From Cichorium intybus (Eukaryota; Streptophyta; Magnoliopsida; Asterales; Asteraceae), in assembly GCA_023525715.1 (NCBI GenBank), contig CM042015.1:91264250-91328249 (forward strand): 64,000 nucleotides of DNA, written 5' to 3'. Made by a program: the position numbers and the translations under genes. Positions 24,405-35,048 of the stretch are shown one piece after another. The first letter of the stretch is position 1, and every line of letters begins with the position of its first letter. The notes under the pieces are model-generated. The model did no database searches, was not told where the DNA came from, and saw nothing but the letters and a program-made list of their open reading frames with translations.

Positions 24405-24707
24405 TAAGGCTACACGGAGTGGTGGCCAATGACCAACGAATGACCAAAGAGTTTTTGTGGGCCAGACCATGGTTGGCAACCCTTTGCCATTTTGTAGGCA
24501 GTTGTGGCCAATGGTCAAGGAGATTTTTTTTTAATTAAAAAAAAGAGAAAACGGCCTCTTTTTTTGGCCGTTGGAGACATTGGCATCTCGCCAACCCGGC
24601 GACGAGGGACGATGGCGAGGACGGTGGCGAGTGCTTCAGCGGCGGGGATGGCGACTCGCCAAGAGGCTTGACGACCCTCTTAGCGAGGACTGCTCCGTGC
24701 AGTCTAA
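24405..24707. mobile_element. PIF/Harbinger-type MITE, copy 2 (TAA TSD)
   Basis: The element runs 24408-24704 between TAA at 24405-24407 and 24705-24707. The ends are GGCTACACGGAGTGGT and ACTGCTCCGTGCAGTC, imperfect inverted repeats. The first ~110 bp and last ~100 bp match copy 1 at 13570, including 'cattttgtaggcagt' and 'gaccctctt..gcgag'. The middle differs. Non-coding. Confidence 0.8.
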
Positions 24708-25450
24708 ACATATTTTGTGCAGGTTATGGAGTTGAAGGACTTAAACCCAAAAGCTTGACAAAATGACTAAATTTACGGTTTTGTCTAATTTTAATATCAA
24801 AAAAGTGAAGTTGTCGAACTTATTTATGGAGAAAACAAGTACAAAAGTTGGATAAACGAGTGAGCCGGATTAAATGTGACCGGATATTAAGGTGCAACCC
24901 GTTTTGTCCGGCTTGACGTACCCCTGTCCTAGGACCTAGGGGTCGGTAGGCCTAAGAGACTCCTATTGGTCCCTTTACTATTGACAACGACCTTTTCTTT
25001 AATTCTTTTTCATTTTGGGTACCATGGTCGTGACCTACACATGCTTCTCCAACACTTAATAGCAACATATACATACAATACAATACACACACACACAAAA
25101 GACTTAATTCGATATATCGGTAATAATAATTACATTTCATTTATGTAAGCCTAGCCAAAGTGGTTTGTATTCTTATGACAATAGATCCCTATCTCATTCA
25201 TGTAATTTTTTTTTTTTTTTTGCAAGTGTTATTTATGTTTTATCTTTTCAATTAGTAAAGTTAATGAAACATACTCAATAATGAGTCAAACGGTTTATGT
25301 AATAAGTAAATGTTGAGCCAAATGCTTGTTACAAGTTACAATGTATGTTTACCAATCTAATATGAAAATGTGCAAATCAACCGATAATTAAGGGTTCAAG
25401 TATGATAGTTGACAAAATGTATACATTTAAAAGTAGGTTTAAAAGTAGAT

Positions 25451-26242
25451 TTAGGCTGTGTTTGACGCGTCACAGCTAGCGTATAAATGTATACATTTAA
25501 AAGTAGGTTCGAGCTTTTTTAGTTTGACATGTTTGAGAATCCAAAAACTAATTTATAAGCTAGCTAACAAGCTAAGTTTTTTAAATGCTACTAATAATAA
25601 CGTTTTGAGTAGCGGTTTCAAAATGTTCTAATTTTATCCTCATAGGGGATATGCTTCCTTTATCCCAATTTATCTACGCTTCCTTTATCCCAATTTATCT
25701 ACGCTTCCTTTATCTCAAATATTATCTATGTTTTCTTTATCCCAAATTGACATATATCTACGCTTCCTTTACCCTTCATAATTATATTCGAAGGAATGAT
25801 TCGACAGATATGATTTTCAATATTGTTGAACAACATTTTGATTACAACCTTCAGAAGAACAAAACAATCATTCAATATCTAATCATGCAAACATTCGAAA
25901 GTCACGCCACGAGATGCGAAAACTTCGGGATAATATTGCGAATATGATATGCGATGTAAGAAATTTATTTTAAAATCTGTAATATTTTATTTAGTATTTA
26001 CTTTAATTTAATTTAATGTATTATGGTTTTTTTTTATAATATTAGATTAATTTTGTGCATGTCCTTTTATATCATTTTACAATTTACAGCTAGTTTTATC
26101 AGTTAGTTTTTACCGAACATCATTTATTATCAACTAGTTTTTCAGCTCAGCTGGTTTTTCAGTTAGTCGTTAGTTTTCTAGCTACCGCTAGTTTTTTTAG
26201 CTAGCTGTTAGTTTTTTAGTTAGTCTGTCAAACATAGCCTTA
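25451..26242 (+). mobile_element. Deleted PIF/Harbinger element keeping the transposase C-terminus
   Basis: The element runs 25454-26239 with TTA duplications at 25451-25453 and 26240-26242. The ends are GGCTGTGTTTGAC and GTCAAACATAGCC. Inside, a plus-strand stretch (about 25780-25930) encodes 'YIRRNDSTDMIFNIVEQ', matching the transposase C-terminal text of the copy at 58921 (YIRMNNSTYMIFNIVQQ). The core DDE region is missing. The 3' terminal ~250 bp (25980-26239, with repeated 'agctagtttt') is closely similar to 59100-59380. There is a small 'tatccc..atttatctacgcttcct' tandem repeat at 25655-25770. Confidence 0.75.
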
Positions 26243-27012
26243 ATGGATAAGTAACTGGTTGTTCTAAAAAGAGGTATAACGTAAGGGTACATGAATTTAG
26301 TGAACATTACCTATAGTTGATCAAACAAGTATTAGTTCTATCAATGTGTTTTTAGATGAAAACAAATGTGATTATACTCAATATGGTATTCATAAATATT
26401 GAAATCAAACATTGATGGTGAAAGGTCCTTGTAACCCATTGACTAGGACTAGTAGTTTTCGTATGATTTAACTCCCCTTTTCACAAACAAGGAGACGTAT
26501 GACAACTCAATGTACATCATTTTTCTACGCAATGTATTGTTCGTTACAACATACAAAGCCTATTAATAACACTGTATTTATGTCCATCAACAAGTAATAC
26601 TAATGCAAACCTAATGTATCTAACATAATGAAAAACACGTATTTATAATTTATTGTAAGTAGTACCCTACTAAACAAAGCGTCATAGCATAGTGAGTCTT
26701 TTGCGAACTTATGAAACTATAAAGAGCTACATGTTTCCTATATAAGTGTACGCAATTATAACTTGGACATAGCTACGAGTTGTAACAATCTTAATAATTG
26801 GTGTTTGAGTTTACTCTAGAGAAAATGTTACCCATTTGATTCTTTCTCTGTTTTATTTAAACAATTACTTCAACTTTTTTTTGGCATACTTAACCTATCA
26901 AAAATTGAAAGTACCATAAGGCTAAGAGGTGTATTCATCTACTCACAACACCAAAAGTTCCACTGTTTTAGGAATCATATCAGCACCACTTTTCCACCAT
27001 TTTATTAAGAAA

Positions 27013-27123
27013 GAGAAATTGTATTGGTTCTTAATTTTTGTTCCTAACTTTATTCCTAACCATTTGAAAATATGACAAGTGAATAATGTTAGGAACAAAA
27101 ATTAGGAACCAATACAATTTCTC
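27013..27123. mobile_element. 111-bp near-perfect hairpin (tiny MITE)
   Basis: Arms 27013-27048 and 27088-27123 are inverted copies with a single mismatch over 36 bp, around a 39-nt spacer. They begin GAGAAATTGTATTGGTTC. The flanks TTAAGAAA and TTGAGAAA hint at an 8-bp duplication, which is unproven. A transcript would fold like a miRNA precursor. Confidence 0.6.
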
Positions 27124-27836
27124 ATTGAGAAAATCTTCATCACTCCAATTTAATCTCCAATATTGTATTTTTTATTAAATAATAAATATCAAATAAAAAG
27201 AATAAATTTCATCAACTAGAAAAATAAATAAAATATATTATATAATTTAAAAACATACAACGATACATATTTAAAATAAAAATCATAACCTAAGAATTAA
27301 ATTTATATATTTTTTCTGAATCGCTTCATTTAAAGAATGTCTCAACATCTTCAACCTTCAAACTATCAGGTATCATCTTTAGAAAATGCAAATAGGTTAT
27401 TTGTTGGTCCCAAATAAGTGTTTATTGTCGTTTGAGAAATTATTGATGTTTACGTCTGAAAATCACATTTTGGTTGGGTAAAAAGATTGTTGAAAATGTC
27501 ATTGCATATTGTGATATTCATTTTCAAGTCATGTCATTTTCCGATAAACGCGGATGCAACTTGGTGAAAAGAAGCTTAGTCGGTTAAGGATTCTTCTAAC
27601 ATGACAATATTTATCTCAAGTATATGATATATTATTATAATGTGACCTGCAGATCAAGTTATCAAGATACCAATTACGTATATTTAGTTAAGGAATGGAA
27701 ATTGGAAACCGGACAAGATATATGATTTTCGATACCTTCTCTATTTTTTAAGAAATTTACTTGGTACTGGTACTGATTTTTTCGAATACCGTATCCTTGC
27801 AAATACAATAATCAATATTGTATATATTATATGCAT

Positions 27837-29564
27837 TATGGTGTAAGACCCATTTTTAAATTGAGATGCTTTATAAGGTAAGTAAAGTTATTATCTTATA
27901 GTCGGTGTGATTCTAGCTATGAGTTTGCTAGCGTAAAGGTGTGGCGATTTTTGTGATTTATTTTGAGTTTTGAGTTGTTGATGAGCGAGAAGAGGTTGGA
28001 ATCCTTCTTATGTACTAATCTTGGTATAATTAAGATTAGTTAAGTTGTTATATGTGTTAGTGTGGTTAGAGGACATTTTGAGAGAAGTTTGAGTTTGAAA
28101 AATGCCAAAAAGAACCAACCCGGGTCGTGTTCTGAAACCCGGGTCGTGTTGTGCCTATTAAACGAACGGAATAAAAGTCGTAAAAGCAACACGGGTCGGG
28201 TTCTGTAACCCGGGTCGGGTTTCGGCTGCAGATCCTTTAAATACGCATCAAACCTCATTTTGGGGAAAAAACTTCATTTCGAAGAGAAAAACCCCAAAAT
28301 TGATTTTCAGAGTTTAAGGAGGCAATTTTGGGTCAAATTAAAGCCAGAGATTCGTAGGAAAGCGTAAAGTGATGCGGATCTAACCCCGTAAACGTGGACT
28401 TGCTTTCGAATTTGTCAAGGTGAGTGATTTCTTCATTTTGGGGGTTTTGAAACCCTAACTTTTATTTCAGTGATTTAGCTATATATTGTTATATATGTTG
28501 TTAGTAGGTTGTTAGTGGATGCTTTTAGAGTTATTGGTGAGATTATTGTCGAGTTCCTACGGTTGAATTAGTAGAACCGTGGAATTGAGAGTTTCGGTAA
28601 ATATAGAGTTGATATTTACCGTTTGTACTCCTTTTTCCTCTTTCGAGATATACATCTTTGAGATAAATGATATTGTGATAATTGTGGATACTTGAGAAAT
28701 TGATTTAGACTATGGTGATACGACTAAGTCTAGCGATCAGGAGTCCAGTATGCGCGTTTTGGGAGTTCCACTTACTAAACCAATATCACGTGAACACGTT
28801 TTAGTATTTGAGTTGAGTTATACTTGTTTATGCGAAGTGTATATGTTTTACAAGTATATATATGTGTTGTGCTGTTATTGTGAAGATTGAATAATAGAGT
28901 AATATCGTTATCTGTGAATAACAAACAATAAATTTAATATGAATACTGAGTAATAAAGATGATTAGATGTTAGAGTGGCTGTGGTTAAGTGTCCTTGTAA
29001 TGATTGTTATAACCATGAGAATTACTATGATTGAGTGGAGTTGATTGTGATAATGAGTACATACGAGAATGTGATCGAGTTTATGAGTAGTACCGATGGT
29101 GGTATGTATTGATGAGTTAATGTATGCTAATTATTATCTGTCAAAGTAAGTTAATGTGTTTGCAGGTTTCAGATAATAAGAGGAGATGGTTACTTGCTAG
29201 TGAGAATAGCAAGAGAGGAAGATGAGGATGTTTATTGAGAAAGATTCGTGGAGTATGATTTAGATTTACTCACTAAGCTTTTTATAAGCTTACACTTGAG
29301 TGTTATGCTGTTTTGCATGTATCTGTAGCTGTGATAGGGGAAGGCATGTGATCAAGAAAAACGGACAAGTTTAGAGCCTGTCCTTTAGTTGAATTAGATT
29401 TAAATTGTAATTCCTGGTTACAATTTGTAAGAACCTTTGTGTATAATTAATCATGTTGATAACATCTTGATCCTTGGTTTGAGTACAAATATACCCAATT
29501 TAACATGTTAAAGTTTGAAAATTTTTGGGTGTATTTTGTATGAGAAACCGGGTGTTACATATGG
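27837..29564. mobile_element. Solo LTR (1.72 kb) with 5-bp TSD
   Basis: The LTR runs 27842-29559 from TGTAAGACCC to GGGTGTTACA, flanked by TATGG at 27837-27841 and 29560-29564. No primer-binding site, internal region or second LTR follows, so this is a solo LTR, probably Ty3/Gypsy. Its termini resemble those of the solo LTR at 8239. Around 28120-28220 it contains repeated 'acccgggtcgtgtt/acccgggtcgggtt' phrases. The 72-codon minus-strand frame there is incidental. Confidence 0.85.
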
Positions 29565-30910
29565 CCCTCTTACCGATACGGGATCCATATGGTGTTGGTT
29601 CGGGATTGGGAAATTGTCATCTATGCTCACACCCTATTTATATGTATAATAATGAAATAACTTATCAAAAACTCCTTAAATGATTCATTAAATAAGGATG
29701 AAGTAATTGATCAAAAACTCATTATTTAAGTCGATAAGTGCTTATAAAATCTTTATACTTTGAACTCTTGAAATTCATTATTATCAATACCAAATACTTT
29801 TAAATAAGAATCTCATACAACCCTTAATCTTCGAATCTAAAATATAATAAACAATATAGCAAGTTTTTAGAAAGGGGACCATGGTGAAAGATTTTTGGTA
29901 CTAGCAATAAATTGCAAAGTATGTCCTATGTACAATAATATATGGGATAATGTCATAAATTGCTAATCAATAATACAAAATTTGTTCTTTAGGTCATTTT
30001 TCTTTTAATTATATTTAATGTGTCACTAAACTTTTTTTTTGTTCTCATTACACTATTAGAGTGCATTTCAATCAAATAATCATGTCAAATTCAACATCAT
30101 TATGAATGCAATGTCAGTGTTAGAATAATCTAAATAAATAAATTTTGCTTTATTGAATGTCATAGTGGATAACACATAGAATAGTCTAAATGAATAAGTT
30201 TTGCGAAAAATGCAATTAACAACTTCTTTGTCATGTCCATTGCTTATATATACTGAATAAGGTAAAAGAAATATGTAAAATACAATGATAAATTAGAGAA
30301 AAACACAAAAATGGCATAATCAATTAATGGTTCTCCAATAAATAAGCAAAAAAAAAATCCATAAATAGCGATGGATTTCGCAGATGCTATCTGCGAAATC
30401 ATGGAGTACCTACGAAATAGTCTACCCTACAAAAAGACCCACCATCCATTTAAGGAAAATTTTGAAATGGAAATTGAGGATTTTAAATATGGTATTTGCA
30501 AAATCCTCAGAAAAAATGGTGATATATACTTTTTGGCAGATTCCATCTGCAAGATCGCATATGGGGTTTGCGAAAAAGTATTATCCTCGTATACCTACAA
30601 AATTTAACACTATTTGTAAAACCTAAAGTCGCTATTGCAAATTTGACACCCGTAATGCGAAATTTGACAGGCGTACTGCGAAATTTGACATCACATACTA
30701 TGTAGTGTGTATTTAATAAAAAAGAAAACATGTTATAATTTAATTTTAAAGTATTCAAAATTACATAAAAACTATCTGGATACAATTGTTTGAGAAAAAC
30801 CATGAACTCGCATCTGAATGAATATTTTTGTTGTTGCTTATATCAGTAGGTCATGGCAAGTAGTAAATGGTCAATAGATGCGTAAGACATTTTGTTAAGA
30901 ACTACGATGT
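29565..30910. other. No recognisable gene
   Basis: AT-rich, with a short patch of repeated 'gcgaaatttgaca' phrases at 30640-30690 and 'tctgcgaaatc/ttcgcagat' phrases near 30376-30400. The frames of about 80-100 codons at 30371-30803 overlap each other on both strands and have no motif. Confidence 0.5.
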
Positions 30911-31665
30911 AGGGCCCAAACAACAACTGAAACCTACAAATTAAAAATCACAAATATTGATGTGCGATTAATCCAACATCATACCAGACCTCGGTAACAT
31001 CATTCTTTGAATAATTATAAAATCTCCTTGTGTTTTTGGAACACCCATATCTAAAGGTCATGATATCAAACATTTTTCGCATTTAGACAGTTAATTACCT
31101 CTACCTCACTGACTTTACCACGCGTTTCTTTAACATTCATCTTACCCAGAAATCTATACTCGCAATACAATTAACAAATAGAAGAATCTTTAATCATTAA
31201 AGTACACAAAAAACCTATTTATCTGCAAAATATACTTACAAAAATATAAAATTTTCGAAGGTAGTTAAGAGATTTTCTCATGTACCACTTCCGGATAAAT
31301 CAAATCAACATTCGGAATTTCCAATTTTTGTACGTCGCACATGTGAAAATCTCAGATCTAATTGCGAAAATCTAAAATTTCAAAATTGGATCTGAGATAT
31401 TTACAAATCTCACCTTTGAAAATCTTAAAGGGAAAAAGACATATCACAAGTGGTTGGTCGTGTTAATCATATTCGACTTGGTGATAGTAGTCGTTTTCAT
31501 TTGTATTTGTAGGAGTGTTACTTAGAATGAGCTTTGAGAAAGAATTTCTAGATATGATGAGAGAAAAACAAAAAAAAACAAAACAAAGATAGTTTAAATA
31601 AGGTTAATTACGGATCGAAGTTGCTAGACCCATGTAGAATTTTGTAGTCTAATAAAAGAACCTAT
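30911..31665. repeat. Long direct repeat, left copy
   Basis: Starts 'gcccaaacaacaactgaaacctac' and ends 'tagaattttgtagtctaata'. The same text in the same order recurs at 34396-34931 and 40460-40676, broken by the LINE. Divergence is about 10% by eye. It does not show TG...CA ends, so I do not call it an LTR. The copies enclose 2.7 kb of retroelement debris. Confidence 0.7.
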
Positions 31666-31739
31666 TTCACCAAGTAGTGCAAATTTCTCCATTTCTATAA
31701 TGGCTCTAGTGGCTACATTTATGTTAAGTCCAAAGGCCT

Positions 31740-32000
31740 TATGGAGAATTACAACCATTAGATATTCCTGTTTTTGGAAATGGGAACATATCACTATGGA
31801 TCTTGTAACAAGATTATCGAAGACGCCAAAGGGGTTTGGATGCTATATGGGTCATTGTGGATCGATTGACCAAAAAACACACTTCCTGGCAATTAAGGAA
31901 ACCCAGACATTGGAATCATTGGCCCCTTGTCACTCGTCCCTATTTTACGTTTATGAATATACCGGCCTCCCCCTTATTAGGATTCCTTCCTCGATCAAAT
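31740..32000 (+). pseudogene. Ty3/Gypsy integrase fragment, plus strand
   Basis: Across two frames the plus strand reads 'ITMDLVTRLSKTPKGF' and then 'DAIWVIVDRLTKK', the conserved Gypsy integrase text around the first catalytic Asp, followed by 'FLAIKET'. The frame shifts between the two pieces and the rest of the element is missing. It lies opposite in orientation to the Gypsy fragment at 32114-32640. Confidence 0.75.
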
Positions 32001-32113
32001 CATAGTTCACAAAATTCATGTAGCGTTTCTTCATATCTTCTTTTGTTTCCCAAGTTAAATTTGGCCCTACGAGTGCTTCCACTTGACTAATACAAGTTCA
32101 ATTTCTTTATTCC

Positions 32114-32700
32114 TCAACTTCTTAACATTTTTTTCGAATATGGCTTCGGGTTCTCCACTAGCTTATTGGGATGTTCTACTTTCAAATCTTTTAAAGGAAT
32201 GATTTCATCCTCATTTCCATAATATTTCTTGAGATAACACACATGAAAAGTATCATGTATGACATTGAGTTCTTGTGGAAAATCAAATTTGAAGGCTTGC
32301 ATCCTAACCTTCTTCAAAATTTTGCATGTTCCAATATACCTTGGACTTAGCTTCCCTCTCTTCCTAGACCTTACCACTCCTTTCCATGGTGATAGTTTCA
32401 ACATTACCAAGTCACACTCTTTTATGTCATAAGGCGTTTAATTTAGGGTTGCTAACTTCTTTGTCTATCTTGTGACGCCTTCATGTTAGATTGAATTATG
32501 CCAATCTCCTCGTTTGTTATTCTCATAGTGTCTGGTTTGGTGAGCTTTGTTTCTCCCGATTCTAACCAACACAAGGGTGTCATACATTTCCTACTATACA
32601 ATGCCTCAAATGGTGGCATTCCAATACTAGAATTGTAACTATTGTTGTTGATTTTCTGTATGTGGGAACCCCCCACCATCATATCATCAATGTACAACAA
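32114..32700 (-). pseudogene. Ty3/Gypsy integrase C-terminal fragments joined to a Copia RT motif
   Basis: On the minus strand, 32640-32452 encodes 'SSIGMPPFEALYSRKC' and 'CWLESGETKL', the Gypsy integrase tail. After a short gap, 32410-32114 gives 'KLSPWKGVVRSRKRGKLSPR' and 'NVIHDTFHVCYLKKYY', the region leading to the chromodomain. The open frame 32700-32452 starts with LYIDDMMVGG, which is Copia RT active-site text, and runs straight into the Gypsy part. Two retroelement classes are therefore fused in frame by rearrangement. Confidence 0.75.
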
Positions 32701-34020
32701 GAGGATAATGAATGATGACTGGAATTTCTTTTGGTAACAACAATGGTCACTCTCACTTTAGCTATAGTTATTCTCTACTCATGACGCTCTCAAACTTGAA
32801 TATCCATTGGTTGGCTAGTGCCTTCTTATTTGCTAGTAACTTGACAAGAGACCAAGTCTCGTTCTTGTCAAGTGAGCACAACTCATATTCAATAGACTTA
32901 CTTCAATGTATGAATTCTTTCATCCTCAAGACTTTTGGATTAGTTTATGGTTCCCCATTCTGTGTCAGTAGCAAGTATGCCAACGTTGGGTATCAAACTG
33001 GAGGTATTCTTTTTCGAGTGGATCTTCAAATGATACTACCTACTACAACACCTCTACCTTCGCAATATTCGTCCGAGGAATCACTATTGGATGAGGCTAG
33101 GTTGCATCTTAATTCGGTCCCACTCACTTTAGTATTATCAATAACTTCTGCGCTCCTATTGCCTTCCGATTCTACGCATTCTCTTAGGGTACCAAAAGGC
33201 CTCGCATTATCATTATCAGGAATTTTAACCTCCACTTGCTATATATCTTTGGATTTTCAGCTTCGGTCTGAAGAATCTATAACAACGTCATTGTAAAAAG
33301 TACATTAATTGAATGTCACATACTGGGTCCAGATGACCCTACGATTTTGGCTATCCCAGATTCCGTTCCCCATGTCATCCGATCCGATCCGAATAAAGAG
33401 ACACTTATTCGCCTTCCCCTCTAGCTTATCCTTTTCGATGTCTTTGACCTTGACATTCGAAACACATTCGAAAACTTTCAAGTGACCGTGGGATATCCTT
33501 AGACCATGCTATTGCTCTTCAGAAATTTTGAACCCTATGAGAACAAATTGTCATATGTTGATTAGGTAGGTTGTTGTGTTAACGACATCTGCCCAGAACA
33601 TATTTGGCAACCTTACATGTAACCCCATGCTCTTCGCCCTTTCATTGAGTGTTTTGTTCATTAGTTCACCCATTCCATTTTGTTGAGGTGTCTCCGGAAC
33701 CATCTTCAACATCATGATCCTGTGTTCGACGCAGTAATCAACGAACTACCGGTTGCTGTACTCGCCCATTGTCTAACTTTAGGCACTTGACTTTGAGGAT
33801 CGTCTCAATTCTATAACAGCCTTCCACTTATTGAAGGTGGTGAAGACTTCATATTTGTGCTTTAAGTAATAAACCCACATATTCCTTGTAGAATCATTTA
33901 TGAAAACCAGAAATATGGTACTTAAACCCCCGATTATCACCAAGTGTTAGAAGATTTGCATGCTGACTTTTTTTTTCAAAATATTTATGCATCTCAAAGT
34001 AAGTGGGTGTCCACAAGAAA
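32650..34020 (-). pseudogene. Ty1/Copia integrase and RT fragments, minus strand
   Basis: Read 3' to 5', pieces of one Copia polyprotein appear in order. Near 33880 there is 'NMWVYYLKHKYEVFTTFNKW'. Near 33700 is 'PETPQQNGM.ELMNKTLNER', the integrase catalytic Glu region. Near 33600 is 'FWADVVNTTTYLIN'. Near 32860 is text equivalent to 'NETWSLVKL', and near 32690 'LLYIDDMMVGG', the RT active site. Several stops and deletions are present, and the middle of RT is lost. The 194-codon plus-strand frame at 32712-33296 is a shadow of this. Confidence 0.75.
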
Positions 34021-34395
34021 CTACCACATGTAAATCTGTCGAATAAAAAATTAAATTAGTGTTTATAAATAAAACGTTTTATATTTTTAACTAATAATTA
34101 TAAATGGCATACTGATTCCAATTGTTCAAGTCCTTAGCAAGTGAAAGTCGTTCATGTGTGACTTTGTTGTTCATGTCATTCCGTACAAACCTGTTGCAGA
34201 CAATACAATTTCATCATTGTTGGTATTATAGAAAACTTACTTAGTGATCAGATATGTAAAATCTTTAACTGAAAATGAAATGCTTGTTTTGTTCGGGATT
34301 ATACGTTGTTGGAAAGTCGAATCAATTTTGGGAAGTTTAATTTTTAGGTTTGGATACTAACTTATTTGAATCTGGTTACTAAATAAAACTCTTAA
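34021..34395. other. No recognisable gene
   Basis: Short AT-rich spacer between the Copia debris and the right copy of the direct repeat. Nothing supported. Confidence 0.5.
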
Positions 34396-35048
34396 GGCCC
34401 AAACAACAACTCAAACCTACAAATTGAAAATCACAAATATTGAGGTGCGATTAATCCAACACCAGACCAGACCTCATGCAACATCACTCCTTGAATAATT
34501 ATAGGATCTTGTGTTTTTGGAAACCCCTCCAATATCTAAAAGTCCTGATATCAAATATTTATCACATCTAGACGGTTAACTACCTCGCTGACTTTACTGC
34601 GTGTTGCTTTAGCATTCATCTTACTCAGAAATCTATTTCTGTACTCATAATACAATTAACAAATAAAAGAATCTATATTCATTAAACTACACTCAAAAAC
34701 CTATTTATCTGCAAAATATACTTGCAAAAATATAGGATTTTCGAAGGTTGTTAAGAGATTTTCTCATGTACCACATACGAAAATGTAAAATAGACATTGG
34801 GAATTTCAGATTTTGGTAGGTTGCATATGTGAAAATCTCAGATCTAATTGTGAAAATCAAAAACTCAATCTGAGATATTTACATATCTCAGCTGCGAAAA
34901 TCTTAAATCTATATGCATAAAACAGTAAAGTATATAAAATGAAAAGAAAAGGGGTATAATTTATCGAGGTTGGGGAGATCTTGGGACCTGTACGTTTCAT
35001 TTTAATTAATCACTTTCGTTTTACATACGATCAAGATTCTATTAAGTT

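Noticed and set aside
32712..33296. 194-codon plus-strand ORF
   Set aside because: Antisense of degraded Copia RT and integrase text, which has recognisable motifs on the minus strand.
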